From: Siphonodentalium dalli
Lineage: Eukaryota > Mollusca > Scaphopoda > Gadilida > Siphonodentaliidae
Assembly (NCBI GenBank): GCA_032622095.1
Contig: CP136065.1
Location: forward strand, 92,511,343-92,575,342
Reading direction: 5' to 3'
Length of the DNA: 64,000 bases
Translations under genes and position numbers: made by a program
The notes under the pieces: model-generated
Told to the model about the DNA's origin: nothing
Database searches by the model: none
What the model saw: only the letters and a program-made list of their open reading frames with translations
Part shown: one piece after another, positions 48,571 through 60,072 of the stretch
Numbering within the stretch: the first letter of the stretch is position 1
Layout: each line of letters starts with the position of its first letter

Positions 48571-48660
48571 TTCATTGGAATTTGTTCAAATTTGAAAATG
48601 CAGTGTCTTACAATGTCAAGATAATATTATAGGCCAATGTATCCTTCTATATATATTAGA

Positions 48661-49295
48661 GGTGATCCTGAACATACATGAAATTATTCAAAACATTTCT
48701 CCAATAAATACGGCCAATGAATCCAAATTTGAATCTAAAATGCACTGGACTATAAATATATTCTTAGTAACAACTGACATTATTTCTTTGTAATTCATGT
48801 TTTATAAAATTTTATTCTATAGTTTGATGTCAACAAAGAAATATCGGGGAAATTTGAGAAGTATTAATGTTTCAATTTTCGATTTAATAAAACAAAGTTG
48901 TAACATTTATTGAAAGATTATGACTGTCTGCTTGCCAAACTATATATCTGTGACAGGATAAATCTGAAACTACCGGTATGATGAGCATTACTTGCTGCAA
49001 TACCAGATATTGCGCAAATGAAAAGACCTAATTTTTGAGTGACTGCCACTGGTATAATTTGCTTTTCTGATTTCATCGAAGATAACCAATTCAGATTTTC
49101 AAATTTTTTCAAAAATACTTTCTTTACAATGAATTTTTACATGATTCGGAAAGAGATGATGTTGGCAATGAGTGAGTTCACCAGTCAGATTGTGTTCTAA
49201 CATTTTTTCTGATTGTCGCTAAATTATTGAAAAATTTGACAATTTTGATATCACACTTTCAACTTTGTTGCTGATAACTTGGTGATCAGTGTTTG
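48661..49295. other. Intergenic, nothing recognised
   Basis: AT-rich; no conserved product or repeat recognised. Confidence 0.45.
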
Positions 49296-49605
49296 TTAAC
49301 CCTTTCATGACTGGAGCTACCTGAAATTTTAAGAAAAACCCGTGCAAATGCATTCTGCATTGGCCTAACGATATATTACATTGACCTTCTAAGCCAGTGC
49401 ATTCTCTTATATATGCGAGGCTCCCTATTGGAGACTTACATATATAAGAGAATGCACTGGCTTAGAAGGTCAATGTAATATATTTTTAAGCCAATGCATT
49501 CTCTTATATATGCAAGATGCCCTAATGACGACTCGCATATATAAGCGAATGTATTGGCACAGGGTTAATGCTGCACCAGCGCAACTCCCATCATGAAAGG
49601 GTTAA
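49296..49605. mobile_element. TTAA-flanked foldback MITE family B
   Basis: TTAA at 49296-49299 and 49602-49605. Ends TTAACCCTTTCATGACTGG and the inverse of CCCATCATGAAAGGGTTAA. Central part with two GCGAGGCTCCC-type palindromes. Its interior from about 49402 is duplicated at 49782. Confidence 0.9.
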
Positions 49606-49781
49606 AGATGTATAATCTGATCAAGCGCCTCTAAATTACCATTTCGTTGGCTTTGAGGTAAAAACAATTATTTATTCCAGTCGATGAACCCAACCACCAA
49701 AGGTCAGAGTTATCACATATCGATGTTTGAAACCTGCCATTTAAAAAAACAAACACCCGATAAAGGCAGACTATTTTTAGT

Positions 49782-49937
49782 GGTCAGTGCATTCTCTTAT
49801 ATATGCGAGGCTCCCTATTGGAGACTTACATATATAAGAGAATTCACTGGCTTAGAAGGTCAATGTAATATATTTTAAGCCAATGCATTCTCTTATATAT
49901 GCAAGATGTCCTAATGACGACTCGGATATATAAGCGA
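49782..49937. repeat. Direct duplication of the interior of the neighbouring family B MITE
   Basis: Nearly identical to 49402-49557, including the distinctive CCCTATTGGAGACTTACATA, but without TTAA ends. It was therefore copied as a segment and not by transposition. Confidence 0.88.
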
Positions 49938-50150
49938 ATACATCCTTGGCGACAACACTTGCTTTGTCCGCCGTACAGGCAGGGATTCATTCGAGTGAAT
50001 GCAGTGGGTCAGATATGAATGTGGTTATAGATCATCACACGGATTAACTGTCACCCGCAGATGATCCCATTGTGTCGCCTTGCGTGTTATTTTGTAGAAT
50101 GACCACTGTTGACACCAAGTGTGCATTATTTGAATGACATCTGTGCTGGT
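49937..50150 (+). repeat. ~213-bp direct repeat, copy 1
   Basis: Begins AATACATCCTTGGCGAC and ends near GACATCTGTGC; recurs at 50587-50800 with about a dozen differences. It starts exactly where the duplicated MITE interior stops. Confidence 0.9.
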
Positions 50151-50586
50151 CAGAGCCTTGATTTAGTTTCTGGTGGCCCAACAGGAAGAAAAAATGGCAG
50201 GTTTCAAAAATCGATATCTAAAACTCTGATTATGGTGGATCTGTTCCTTGACTCGAATAACATTTGTTTTACCACCGAAGCCAACGAGATAGTAATTTTG
50301 GAGCGTTTAATATGATAACCACCTCTAAGTATCATTCTGCATGGGATTTAATCTCAAGACCAGTTGCTACTTTGTGGGAATTCAAGGGGATGATTTCGAA
50401 ACAACCCCATCTGCCAATTCTGGTCCACCGCAGTCACTCGATACGATCCCAACCGTGTATTGCGGATCAAGCAAGGGTTATTATCATAGATTTGCTGGAT
50501 AACTGGATGCAAACAACTCCATACATCAATAAAGTCCTAAACTTGTGGACACCAACTTTTCCACCCTTACAGGGTTGTTCACCTCC
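50151..50586. other. Spacer between the 213-bp repeats, with a family C-like segment
   Basis: 50200-50320 resembles the 3' part of family C (TTTCAAAAATCGAT, CTTGACTCGAATAA, CGAAGCCAACGAGATA). An open frame of 138 codons (50264-50680) has no recognised motif and runs into the repeat. Confidence 0.55.
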
Positions 50587-50800
50587 AATACATCCTTGGC
50601 GACAACACTTGCTTTGTCCGCCGTACAGGCAGGGATCCTTTCAAGTGAATGCAGTGGGTCAGATATGGATGTGGTTATAGATCATCACACGGATTAACTG
50701 TCACCCGCAGATGATCACATTGTGTCGCCTTGCGTGTTATTTTGTAGATTGACCACTGTTGACACCAAGTGTGCATTATTTGAAGGACATCTGTGCATTA
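50587..50800 (+). repeat. ~213-bp direct repeat, copy 2
   Basis: Copy of 49937-50150, offset by 650 bp. Confidence 0.9.
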
Positions 50801-51382
50801 TAATGCAAACTTTTTTGGTGTCCAAATAATGCACACTTATTTATTGCGTTCGAATCATACATGTATGTCAATTTAAAACCCAGCTCCCTGGTATTCTATA
50901 CATAGCAGCTCCCACGGGGGATCTCGAGAATCTAGAAAGATAGTTCAATTCAACCACCCATAGAAACAGACAACTGCAGTGCTTATATACCAAAAGCAAT
51001 CCACGATATAGTCCTGAACAGTAGTTTAGTTTGCATATCTGGGAGGTCACATTATAAACACGGCTTTATCATAATAGAGTTATTGTTCTTCTGTGCAGAC
51101 CCCATATTAGCATAATCAGTGCGACCCAAGCTATTTGTGGTGACACAATGGAATAATACACGAGTAACATTTAAGTGAGATAAAGCACTCAGATATTATG
51201 TTCGGTCACATAATGTTTTTGAGCTTCGATCTTGAACATTATCTTACAGAATACATAAGCTCTGTGTTTTATCCCACATGCAACTACTGGTCAAGTTCAA
51301 CAAAATGTAATGCATCAATATGAAGGCTGGTGGTGATACTTAATAAAAAAGCACAACTAGTTAACCCATCAACACTATTAAG
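50801..51382. other. Intergenic, nothing recognised
   Basis: No gene or long palindrome identified. Confidence 0.45.
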
Positions 51383-51518
51383 TTATTGTGGTGGATTGAT
51401 GGTAACATTGTGTGACATTGACATCTTGGAACCTATGTTCAACCATCGTCGTTCTGTTTGACATAATCTCAAAGCTGTCAATGTTAGACAATGTCACCAT
51501 CAATCTACCACAACAATG
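51383..51518. repeat. Imperfect hairpin with ~45-bp arms
   Basis: GTGGTGGATTGATGGT at the left pairs with ACCATCAATCTACCAC at the right, and TGTGTGACATTGACA with TGTCAATGTTAGACA. Small foldback element. Confidence 0.75.
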
Positions 51519-51664
51519 TGTAAATTCTGCCGACAGTCTCAGTATGATTTATAGCAATTTGACTTTAATTGAAATTGTGATTTTTGAAATTTTCCCATCA
51601 AGCGATATCCAGATGAATGTTAGAAAACCATCGGGAAGATTAAGGACTGAAAAAGTTAATGTAG

Positions 51665-52448
51665 TAAAAATAAATGATTCCCTCCACTCATATTAGTAAT
51701 CACGTCAACGAATCCCAATGATGCAATTTAAGACTACAATTAATGATCAATTATGTCAGAAATACAAAATGTGAAAATCATAGATTTAAAAAAAACAAAT
51801 TCGTCCCCAAATCAAATAAACACAAAGTCTATATGTCAGAAAAAATATGGGTATGTTTACTGAACACTGTTAACCTTTTTATAACGGGAGCTGGTGCAAC
51901 ATTAAAGACCCTGTACCAGCTCATTTTCTTATATATGCGAGTCTCAGTATATACAGTAAGAGAGTGCATTAGCACAGGGTTATCACAAAAATTCAGGTAG
52001 CTCCAGTCATTAAAGGATTAAGCATGATGAACACGAAATAGAATAATGACATTTAATTTATTGAAGTTCTTTGGATTTTTGGCTTGGAAATAGTTGTTTA
52101 CAATGACAGGCCTGCCGATCATGATCTAAGCTTGAGTAAACAAAGAATTTACCCATCAAATTCAGCTTCCAACTGGCATTACAAAGCAATGATATCTATT
52201 TTTTGTAAACAGCTGTTTCCAGACCAAATATAAAACAAAAACACTCAAGAAATGTCAGTATTTCGTTCTTGTTTATCATTCTTCAGTGTTTTCTTGTGTT
52301 TGTTGGATTTGGGGACGAAAAATTGGATTTTAAAAACCTCTATAAATTTCACATTTCGTATTTCTAACATAATTATACTCTTAAAATGTTGCGTCATTGG
52401 GTTTGGCTGCTTTGATTACTGATATGAGGGGACGGAATCCTTTATTTT
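51665..52448. mobile_element. Foldback element with ~155-bp terminal inverted repeats
   Basis: The left arm (51665-51822: CACTCATATTAGTAATCA, CAATTATGTCAGAAATAC, TTCGTCCCCAAATC) is inverted at 52290-52448 (GATTTGGGGACGAA, GTATTTCTAACATAATTA, TGATTACTGATATGAGGGG). A family B MITE is nested inside at 51870-52021. No transposase. Confidence 0.8.
51870..52021. mobile_element. TTAA-flanked foldback MITE family B (152 bp, shortest copy)
   Basis: TTAA at 51870-51873 and 52018-52021. Ends TTAACCTTTTTATAACGGG and the inverse of CTCCAGTCATTAAAGGATTAA. One central CTTATATATGCGAGTCTC block only. Confidence 0.87.
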
Positions 52449-52507
52449 GATTCCATAATTTTTTTTGGAAAATTGGGTTACCAAAGTCCTTTTACCATGT
52501 TCTCAAC

Positions 52508-53285
52508 ACAGAACCCTGGGGAAAATAATTCCAGACGTACCTATATAGACTATACCAGTGACAAGGTTCACAGGCCAGATTTTGGGAGAAATACCCCATG
52601 TTTCTTATTTCTCATAGATTCTCAATAGTTCATCTCAGACATACTATATTTTAATTTGTCTTTTTGGCCATGAAATTTCCAATCTTGTCGTGTACAATTT
52701 AATCATTTCAAACGAATGGTTGTCATGATATCGTACCGAAAACTTGCACAATATACTGAACAATTGAGCGCAGTTCATGTCATCACAGTGGGTGTCCACC
52801 TAATATCCTCAATAATTATAGAAAATTGTCAACTCAGTCAAAATATATATGTCACAGGGCATTAAATTTCCATTTGTTTGATATATAACTTGACAAGAGT
52901 CACTTAGAGCGAAGTCAACATATCGTATGTTTAATTCAAAAGTTCATGAATTCTGATCGTTATTATTGAATCGAATCCATGTATAATTACTACTTACTGG
53001 ACATCCACTATGATGACATCTTTATCTAAGTAGGTTTAGTTTTCGATACGATATCTTAACTTCCATTCGATTCATACTACATGTATCAAGTTATATATCA
53101 AAAGAAAGGAAATTTCTTGGCCAATAGGTCGCATTAAAATATATTGTAACTGAGATGAACGCTTATGAGAATACATGATGTATATGAGATGGTGTATTTC
53201 AACCAAATTCTGGCTTGTGAACCTTATCACTGGTAAATGCTATATAAGAATATCTGATTTTATTTTCCCCAGGACCAGTGGTTCT
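52508..53285. repeat. Very long imperfect palindrome (~390-bp arms)
   Basis: The left half is matched, reversed and complemented, along its whole length. Examples: CCTGGGGAAAATAA and TTATTTTCCCCAGG; ACCAGTGACAAGGTTCAC and GTGAACCTTATCACTGGT; GATATCGTACCGAAAAC and GTTTTCGATACGATATC; CATCACAGTGGGTGTCCA and TGGACATCCACTATGATG. The centre is near 52895. Probably a foldback transposon. Confidence 0.85.
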
Positions 53286-53351
53286 CAATGATAAGTGTAC
53301 AAAATGAGTCAATAGCCAGAATAAAATCCCTTGAATCATAACTTATATATA

Positions 53352-53600
53352 GAAGATCTCAAATGAGTTATACGGAATTTATCAACCAAGTTAGGGATAG
53401 TTTTTATCACATGATCAAATAATCGCCGAAAAGCGGGAACATTTCATCGAAAAGAACAATTTACTGCAGAAATTGCAAGTCCCAAAGAGTGGAATGACGT
53501 CATTACATGCGATGATGTTACATGTGTCACTTCCGTTCATATATTAAATTACAAAATTGTGGTAATCATGTGATAAATGTGATAAAGATTCCACTCATGT
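53352..53600 (+). repeat. Dispersed repeat shared with 22177-22510
   Basis: Same order of TATACGGAATTTATCAACC, TTTTTATCACATGA, TTCATCGAAAAGAACAA and CATGTGATAAA as the 22-kb copy, shorter by an internal palindrome. Confidence 0.75.
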
Positions 53601-53720
53601 GTATTCAATATCTGAAATTTATCACCTCATTGGCTTCACTAGAATTATGTACAAATGTGCCAACAAATTTGTTTTACTAATTTGGATGGAAATTCAAGTC
53701 TAAAATGATCGATCAGTAGT

Positions 53721-56700
53721 TCAACTCAAGAGATTGAATCCTGGCCATTTCTCATTTTTTTTATTGCTCTCTTCCTTTTCCTGCCATGCCGGTCGCCAGC
53801 TCACCGCATCCATCTTTTCATACTCATATATGCTTGCCTCCAACGTGTTTTCTTGACCAGGATGTTTCCTCACTGCAGCTGAAATATAATCAAATATATT
53901 AAATTAATTAACTGTCATGGTTTAGAAAAGAAAAATTTAATGCAAAAGATGTATCATTGTTTTTTTAAAGATATGGTTGACCTTCACAGTGGATATTGCT
54001 GTTAAAATAGTCACATTCGTTAAAACTACCATGAATAGAAAGAATATTACATTATAGACAGACTTTGTTCTTATGCCAATCATGCATATGCCCAAATAGC
54101 ATGTTATTGTAAATTATTGTATGGTGAGTTATGTAAAGAAACAGGAAGTTGTTACAACCAATCGTATATAAAGGAATATTAAGAACAACGTGAATTAGAG
54201 TGAACAATCTCATTCAAATCACACCAAATGGTATATATATTTACACTGACACATGATGCATTCGCATTGTGGAACATGAATACAGGATGTTGGTTGGTCA
54301 ACATTTTGCCACATGATGTCGCATGCTGACTCCAACTTGCATCCATTTTTTGTGTAGATGCAACTTTCTTCGAGCCACGAGAATCCAAATAAGGAGATGA
54401 CCCATATATCAGGGTTTGCACAGGTTCCAAAATTCTGGATTAAAGACTTATAAGGACTTTTTCCAAGGACCTTCGGTGTAAATTTCAAGCACCTTTAACA
54501 AACTTCCAATAATAGCCGATGGAAAACACATTAATTAATGCTGATATCGATGACTGTTTATCAGTCGTGGCACTGAGTGTTGACAGGAAATCGATCCCGG
54601 TGTTTCTTTTAAACCATGGTGTTTTTTATTGCAGATTCACTCATTTCGGCTATAGTATATGGCCATCATTTGACGAGTGCATATCATTGTCTGTGGTTAG
54701 CTAATCATGATACGGTAGTTATAGAGTCATTCGCAGTTGAGTTTGCACATGCTAGGCATTGTGACCTCAAAATAAACATGCAGACATTTGCATTTTCTTT
54801 TAAAATACACGATTGGTCAACATAGATTTATAAAACATTTGGCACCAAGCTTACATCTGCATTATGTAGACGTGTTATTTTTGTACTATGCAAAAACCTA
54901 TGATTATTCATGATCTAGAAAATGATAACTTTACACCAATTTCTTACTCATTTATTCGTTTCGATCATGTAGATTATATACGACAATTAAATTTAAGCAC
55001 AATTAAGTACCCATGCAGAGGAAAATTTAAGTACTTTAAGGGCCTTGAAAATGGGGGATGAAAATTAAAGTACTTTCAAGCACTTTAAGCACCTGTGCGA
55101 ACCATGATATATTTTGTCTATGGGATAATCAGAGCGCACCAGTCATACTAGTACTACCGACTCTGTTGCTGGTTGGGTACCAGTCTGTTTTTTATATTTA
55201 GCATGTGTTTTATTCCGATAAAAATGGCAGACTCGAGCCCCTCAAAGTCAAATGTCCTATGTGCTTTGAGATCAATTCCACCACTAAAACTTATTGATAT
55301 AACATATTTAGAATGGTATTTATTTTGGCCTTAGCTTATTGGAAATTAATGGCAAAATATTACTATAGAAATGTAGGTGACGTTAATCATTTGGCTGTAA
55401 GATCGCTTTAACTAATGAAATGTTACTTCAGATGACTCTTATATAATATTAATAAATTTGTGATAATTAAATTAATAATTTGGAAACCAAGATTATTCCT
55501 TGGAAATACAAAGATTAAATAGTCCATCAAGTGCAATGTCAAGCGGTGCCTATGCCCCAGACGGCCAGTTTGAATACCACGTACGGAAGTCAGGGGCATA
55601 TAAATAAACAAAAGTGACCACTCACCACATATAATCTGGAGCAGATTAACATGGATACCTAGAGGGGACTTCTCTTCTCCCCCGCCCTTCCCAATTTAAC
55701 ATCATAGGCAGTTGATGTGTGATGAGCTTTTCAAGGGTGTTGAAGGTTACATCCCTTGTGCAGCTACCTCCAACATTCTTTATTTTGCAAACCTGATTGT
55801 AAGAGAATATGAAAAGGTTAAAATTAATTATAATATTGAATAAAATGTTTCAATAAATTGCTGCCTAATTGTTCCCCGAAAAATTTATTTTTGGGGGACT
55901 ATTGTAATCAGCCAGATCGACGTGAGTTTGCAAAGCCTTGATCTGACCCGTCATCTCTTCCAGCATGGTGAGTACTTTTCGCTCGAAAACAGATTAAAAA
56001 TGAAAAAAGAGCTGAGCTAAAGCAAAAAAAAATGAAAATAAATAAATATATTATTATTAAATAAATAAATATTTAATTAACCTTTTCATGACGGGAGCTG
56101 CACTGGTGCAGCATTGAATAGTATGTGCCAGTGTATTCTCTCATATATGAGTCTCCCATGGGAAGCCTCACATATATAAGAGAATGTACTGGCTTAAAAG
56201 GTCACGGTAAATATTGTTAGGACAATGCATTCTCTTACATATGCGAGGCACCCTATGCATTGGCGCAGGGTTTTTTTTCGCAAAATTTCAGGAAGCTCCA
56301 GTCATGAAAGGGTCAATAATCAGGATTATTATGATTATGAAATTTGCAATTATGCTGGAGTCAATTTAGCAAATCTGAGCATTATTGATGCATATAATAA
56401 TAGAATACCTATAATTTTTTATTGAATAACTGAAACATCTCATTCATGTCTAGAAGAAATATTGTATTGTACATCAGATGAGGGATGTGGTCTGTAGAAT
56501 GCGCCAAAGGATTTAGTGAAACAAAAGTTAAGCATGCCGGAACGTCTTCATTACTAATTGATTATTTTGCCAATTCGGGAACCATTTCAGTTAGACAATT
56601 GTCAAGTTAGTCAAAATTGAGCTTTATACACAAGCAATAATGACACATATGGTTTTGTATTTACGAGTTCCTCTGAGTCTCTTTGATGGGAAAATTTAAC

Positions 56701-58391
56701 GTAAATATGGATGATTTCAAGATTTTTATTTTGGGGATTTGAAATTTTTCTAATATAATTTATTTTAGATTCGATTCGAACCAAAATCTACGACTATTAG
56801 GCATTCAAGAGAAATGAATCAAAATCTGAATCCATTTCTGAAATAAGCTATACATAATTTACCGTACCGCACCATAGAAACCATCGTCGGAACTACGCTC
56901 AATTGTAACTATTTACTACTCGATTCGGGACGCATATATCGGCGATAAATAATCTAAAACGATTTTGCCATCAAGAGTCACTGCATTTAATTAAAATATA
57001 AGAATGACGGTGTTTGTTGACAATTTGGATATAATATTTGTAAAAATAACTACTTTGAACATGATTATTCTTCATTTCTATTTTATCACCCTGCCGGAGT
57101 GTTTCACATCACTTTAAACATAGATCTGCTCAGTAACTAACTTATAAATTTTGCGATTTATGAAAATAGAGGTCAGACAGATGTCTGATTACCCTTTCAT
57201 GGCGGGAGCTGTGCTTGTGTAGCATTGATGATCCACTGCCAGTGTACTAGCTATGCTTGTGCAAAATTAAAGAGCCTTTTCTAGTGTATTTAGGAGACAA
57301 ACGTATTCTATTCAGTTGGATATTTGGGAATTCGAGCATGAAAACAAGCTTGTGGTGAAAATAATTTTATCGAAATAACATGCTTTCAAGTTAGACTTCA
57401 TTCTTGCTAAGGGGTGATTTCACGGGAAAAGTATCACAAAAACTGCCAAACACACCAAAAAATTAAGTTTCCTCAATAATATTTTCTTATTTTTGTTTTG
57501 TAGTTGGGCATCTTCAAGAACATATTAAATGAAAGTGTCAATGACACTGTAGCTCAACATGGAAAGGGAATAATTTCATGTTACAGGATATAACTTCCGT
57601 CTAGTAAGATCAATATCAAGATTAATATAAATTATCTCATTAAAATAAACTTGCTCCTACTAATCTAATGGCAAAATACTATGAAAATGAAGTGAGTGTA
57701 ATTATATAATTACTAAATATTAATAAATTTGTACCAGATGACTTTCTTGGAACATATGTAAAGAGCTCCTTCTTCTGTTTAGGAGATGGTTCATCTGGAA
57801 TAAGAAATAAGTGAAAGGATGTGATATATAAAGTTTCAAGTTAATGCGTGTCAATGCATTCTCTTATTCAAGTCTCCAGTAATATGCGCAGCATAAAACT
57901 TTCTGTGCCAGTGCATTATATTATATGCACCAAAATTATCAGCATTATTGAAGTAATCAGAATATCATATACAAAATATGATACCAATCGCTCCATGCGC
58001 AATGTATGAGTACACATAAAAATAGTGGTAATTTTTCTCAACAGCATCAGTTTGCCCTACCAACATCATAGCAATTCAGCAGCCCCAAACATAATAGCAA
58101 ATAAAAAATGTTTGATTTATGGCAGCATGTGTAAATTTTAAGTCGAAAAAGGGCCATAACTCTGTAAAAAAAAACTTGGATCAAACCCACATTCAAACTT
58201 GATTTGTATTTTGGGCTGAGAAACCCATATACAAAATTTGGTTCCTAAGGGCACTACTTGTCAATGACAATTTAGTATAGAAAGGATTATATTTTACTCA
58301 TATCTCCTAACAGGAAGAGCTACTTACATGATTCATCATCAGAGTCGATGGACTCAGACTCGCTCGACTCTGCCACGTATCGGGGATTTCT
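53721..58391 (-). CDS. Split gene: acidic linker, coiled coil and DUF4806-like C-terminal region (partial)
   Basis: Five exons are proposed from splice signals and phase. 58328-58391: acceptor TTTTGCTTTGACAG, donor T|GTAAGTA, reading NPRYVAESSESESIDSDDES. 57735-57794: acceptor TTTCTTATTCCAG, donor CTG|GTACAA, reading EPSPKQKKELFTYVPRKSS and joined in phase through a split TAT codon. 55922-55974: TMLEEMTGQIKALQTH, coiled-coil-like, weak donor. 55659-55792: acceptor TCTCTTACAATCAG, donor AG|GTATCC, reading VCKIKNVGGSCTRDVTFNTL and ending LPMMLNWEGRGRREVPS. 53721-53878: acceptor ATATTTCAG, reading AVRKHPGQENTLEASIYEYE to a TGA. The G-G...L..L...NWEGRG...AVRKHP pattern resembles DUF4806, a domain of unknown function common in invertebrates. 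The phase of the last two exons does not match, so a small exon of about 10-12 codons is missing. 5' exons are not identified. Introns hold several MITEs. Confidence 0.58.
53965..54170 (-). mobile_element. Diverged, partial MITE family A
   Basis: Starts TTAAAGATATGGTTGACC and continues ACAGTGGATATTGC, GAATAGAAAGAA and AGACAGACTTTGTTC, in the same order as the family A right end read in reverse. The other end is not recognisable. Lies in an intron of the split gene. Confidence 0.65.
54410..55106. mobile_element. DNA element with CAGGGTTTGCACAGG-type ends (697 bp)
   Basis: The left end CAGGGTTTGCACAGGT and the inverse of the right end (CATGGTTCGCACAGGT) are alike. Subterminal TTGAAATT/CTTAAAGTGCTTGAAAG words recur on both sides. 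ATATAT flanks both ends. This terminus type, GGGTTCGCACAGGT with CTTGAAAGT repeats, is known from widespread animal DNA transposons (recollection). No transposase. Intronic in the split gene. Confidence 0.65.
56077..56316. mobile_element. Foldback MITE family B
   Basis: Left TTAA at 56077-56080, right end degenerate (TCAA at 56313-56316). Ends TTAACCTTTTCATGACGGG and the inverse of CTCCAGTCATGAAAGGGTCAA. Lies between the coiled-coil exon and the 57.7-kb exon of the split gene. Confidence 0.85.
56317..57734. other. Intronic sequence of the split gene with repeat fragments
   Basis: A family D fragment (GATGAGGGATGTGGTC) lies at about 56472-56540 and a family B left-end fragment (ACCCTTTCATGGCGGGAGCT) at about 57190-57255. 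No exon recognised. A further family B interior fragment lies at about 57845-57935, in the next intron. Confidence 0.55.
58140..58245 (+). repeat. Fragment of the 11-kb dispersed repeat
   Basis: AAGTCGAAAAAGGGCC, ATAACTCTG and AACTTGATTTGTATTTTG match the order in 11040-11640. Intronic. Confidence 0.7.
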
Positions 58392-59123
58392 CTGTCAAAG
58401 CAAAACATCAACATGATAAAGGCAACTGACTAATGGGACATTGCATAATGTCACTAACGAGACACAAATTCAATCAAGCACAAATTAATTTTAACCAAAA
58501 CTATATAGGAAACCACTTATAATTATATAGATAATTTCTCACAATAATTTATCTCCAAATAGTTACCAAATAACATGGCAGTGGTGATAAATCGCTTCAC
58601 TGTTTTATAGATTGCTAGCAGCCTACTGCATATAAAGGCAAACTTCAAATAAAATTTTCGAAGGTGTAATTTCAAGTTTGTGATACAATTGCAGAATGTC
58701 AATGCAGACAACACACAGATGTGAGATAATTCTTTCTAATATGTTGAAAGTAATGTCCCGGTCGTAATTATAAGCAATCAACACATTTTTTGTTGAATTT
58801 ATGGGCTTATAAAATTGTAAGTGACTGAACAACATGCTTGGTATAATTTAACTTCCAAATCATAGAATGGATGATGGTGGATAGAATGACCATACTGTGA
58901 ACCTATAACACGGGATAAATAGCAAACTATGTAAAAAAAAAAAGTCTCTGAATGTCAAACACCTAACAAATATGTTATTAATTGGTTGTTTCCATATTGG
59001 CCGATTTTTTTTTTTTACTTTTTGGCCGTGTGTTCCACTTATTGGCCGACTTTTGTTACTTATGATGTGGGCAACTTTCTACTTATTGCGGCCGATGACC
59101 TGTATCTAATTAATAATGTTATT
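58392..59123. other. Upstream of the split gene's first recognised exon
   Basis: No further exon was recognised. At about 58977-59040 ATTAATTGGTTGTTTCC starts a partial copy of the palindrome that follows at 59124. Confidence 0.45.
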
Positions 59124-59244
59124 AATTGGTTGTTTCCATAATGACCGAGTTATGAGGCCCAGGTCTGTCGTATTGGCCTGAGGCCGCAGGCTAATACGAC
59201 CGACCGAGGCCTCAGAACTCCGTCAATGTGGAAACAACCAATTA
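59124..59244. repeat. 120-bp palindrome abutting MITE family A
   Basis: TAATTGGTTGTTTCCA at the left is inverted at the right (TGGAAACAACCAATTA). The arms continue through GAGGCC and GGTCNGTCGTATT. The right end overlaps the TTAA of the family A copy at 59242. Confidence 0.85.
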
Positions 59245-59743
59245 AAGGCACGTGCGGCCTTAATTGTCGAAAATATTCATATTTGTTCCAAACACTGTAA
59301 ACAGAAAAACATTAAAACGCATACAGTTCCGTTCATATATACCATGACCATCGAGTAAACAGCATGTTATCATAAAGACCTACTATATTTTACCTAAGCA
59401 AGAGCCTGATTGTGTTACAGAAGATAGCACAATGCTACTGGCTAATCACACACAAATGGCATAAACGCTCTTTATTAGTTCCATATCAGGTATTCACCAA
59501 CATAGAACGCTCTTTATGTTTACCATCATAATATAAACAAACACCAGAAAAGTAACTTTTTATACTTTTGTTTACATAACAATGGTCAATCATATGATCA
59601 TAACATACTGTTTATGCGATATTTCTTATTTGTATACGGACAAAGTATATCAACATTTTGATGTTCTTTCTGTTTGTGGCGGTTTTTGACGGATGGAGAT
59701 ATTTTCGCATGATACCCACCGCCAAGGCCAACCGTGTCTTTAA
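59242..59743 (+). mobile_element. TTAA-flanked MITE family A, complete 502-bp copy
   Basis: TTAA at 59242-59245 and 59740-59743. The left end TTAAAGGCACGTGCGGCC and the inverted right end TTAAAGACACGGTTGGCC form imperfect TIRs with subterminal GAAAATAT. Best reference copy in the window. No protein encoded. Confidence 0.93.
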
Positions 59744-60072
59744 GTGGAAATATGTTTGTTTACATTTGTGATGACATGTGGTGGGTAATTCCACTAAAAC
59801 TATTAGCATCACAGGACAACATATATTGAAGCTGCAATTGCAAACCACACCAGCTCCTTACACAAACAGTCAAGAAAACATGTTAATCTAATATGAGTTT
59901 TTTTTTGTGGAAAATATTATATCATGCTTGCTATCGTTGTGAGTATTTATCAGTTTATTGGTAATACACTAATTTGTATAACTAAATCGGATTTTACCAT
60001 TTTTTGGTGAAATTGCGTTGTTGTTGTTGTTGTGTAACCGGATGATGCGAATTATTAGTACAATCGACTCGG
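59744..60072. other. Spacer between inverted family A copies
   Basis: 329 bp with a GTTGTTGTTGTTG run near 60017-60031; nothing else recognised. Confidence 0.5.

Noticed and set aside
50264-50680. 138-codon frame
   Set aside because: It crosses a family C-like fragment and the 213-bp duplicate; no motif or codon signal.
55900-55985. Plus-strand donor sites (GACGTGAGTTT and ATGGTGAGTACT)
   Set aside because: Strong GTGAGT donors exist on plus but no plus-strand exon frame fits, while the minus strand gives an in-phase coiled-coil exon; kept as an uncertainty for that exon.
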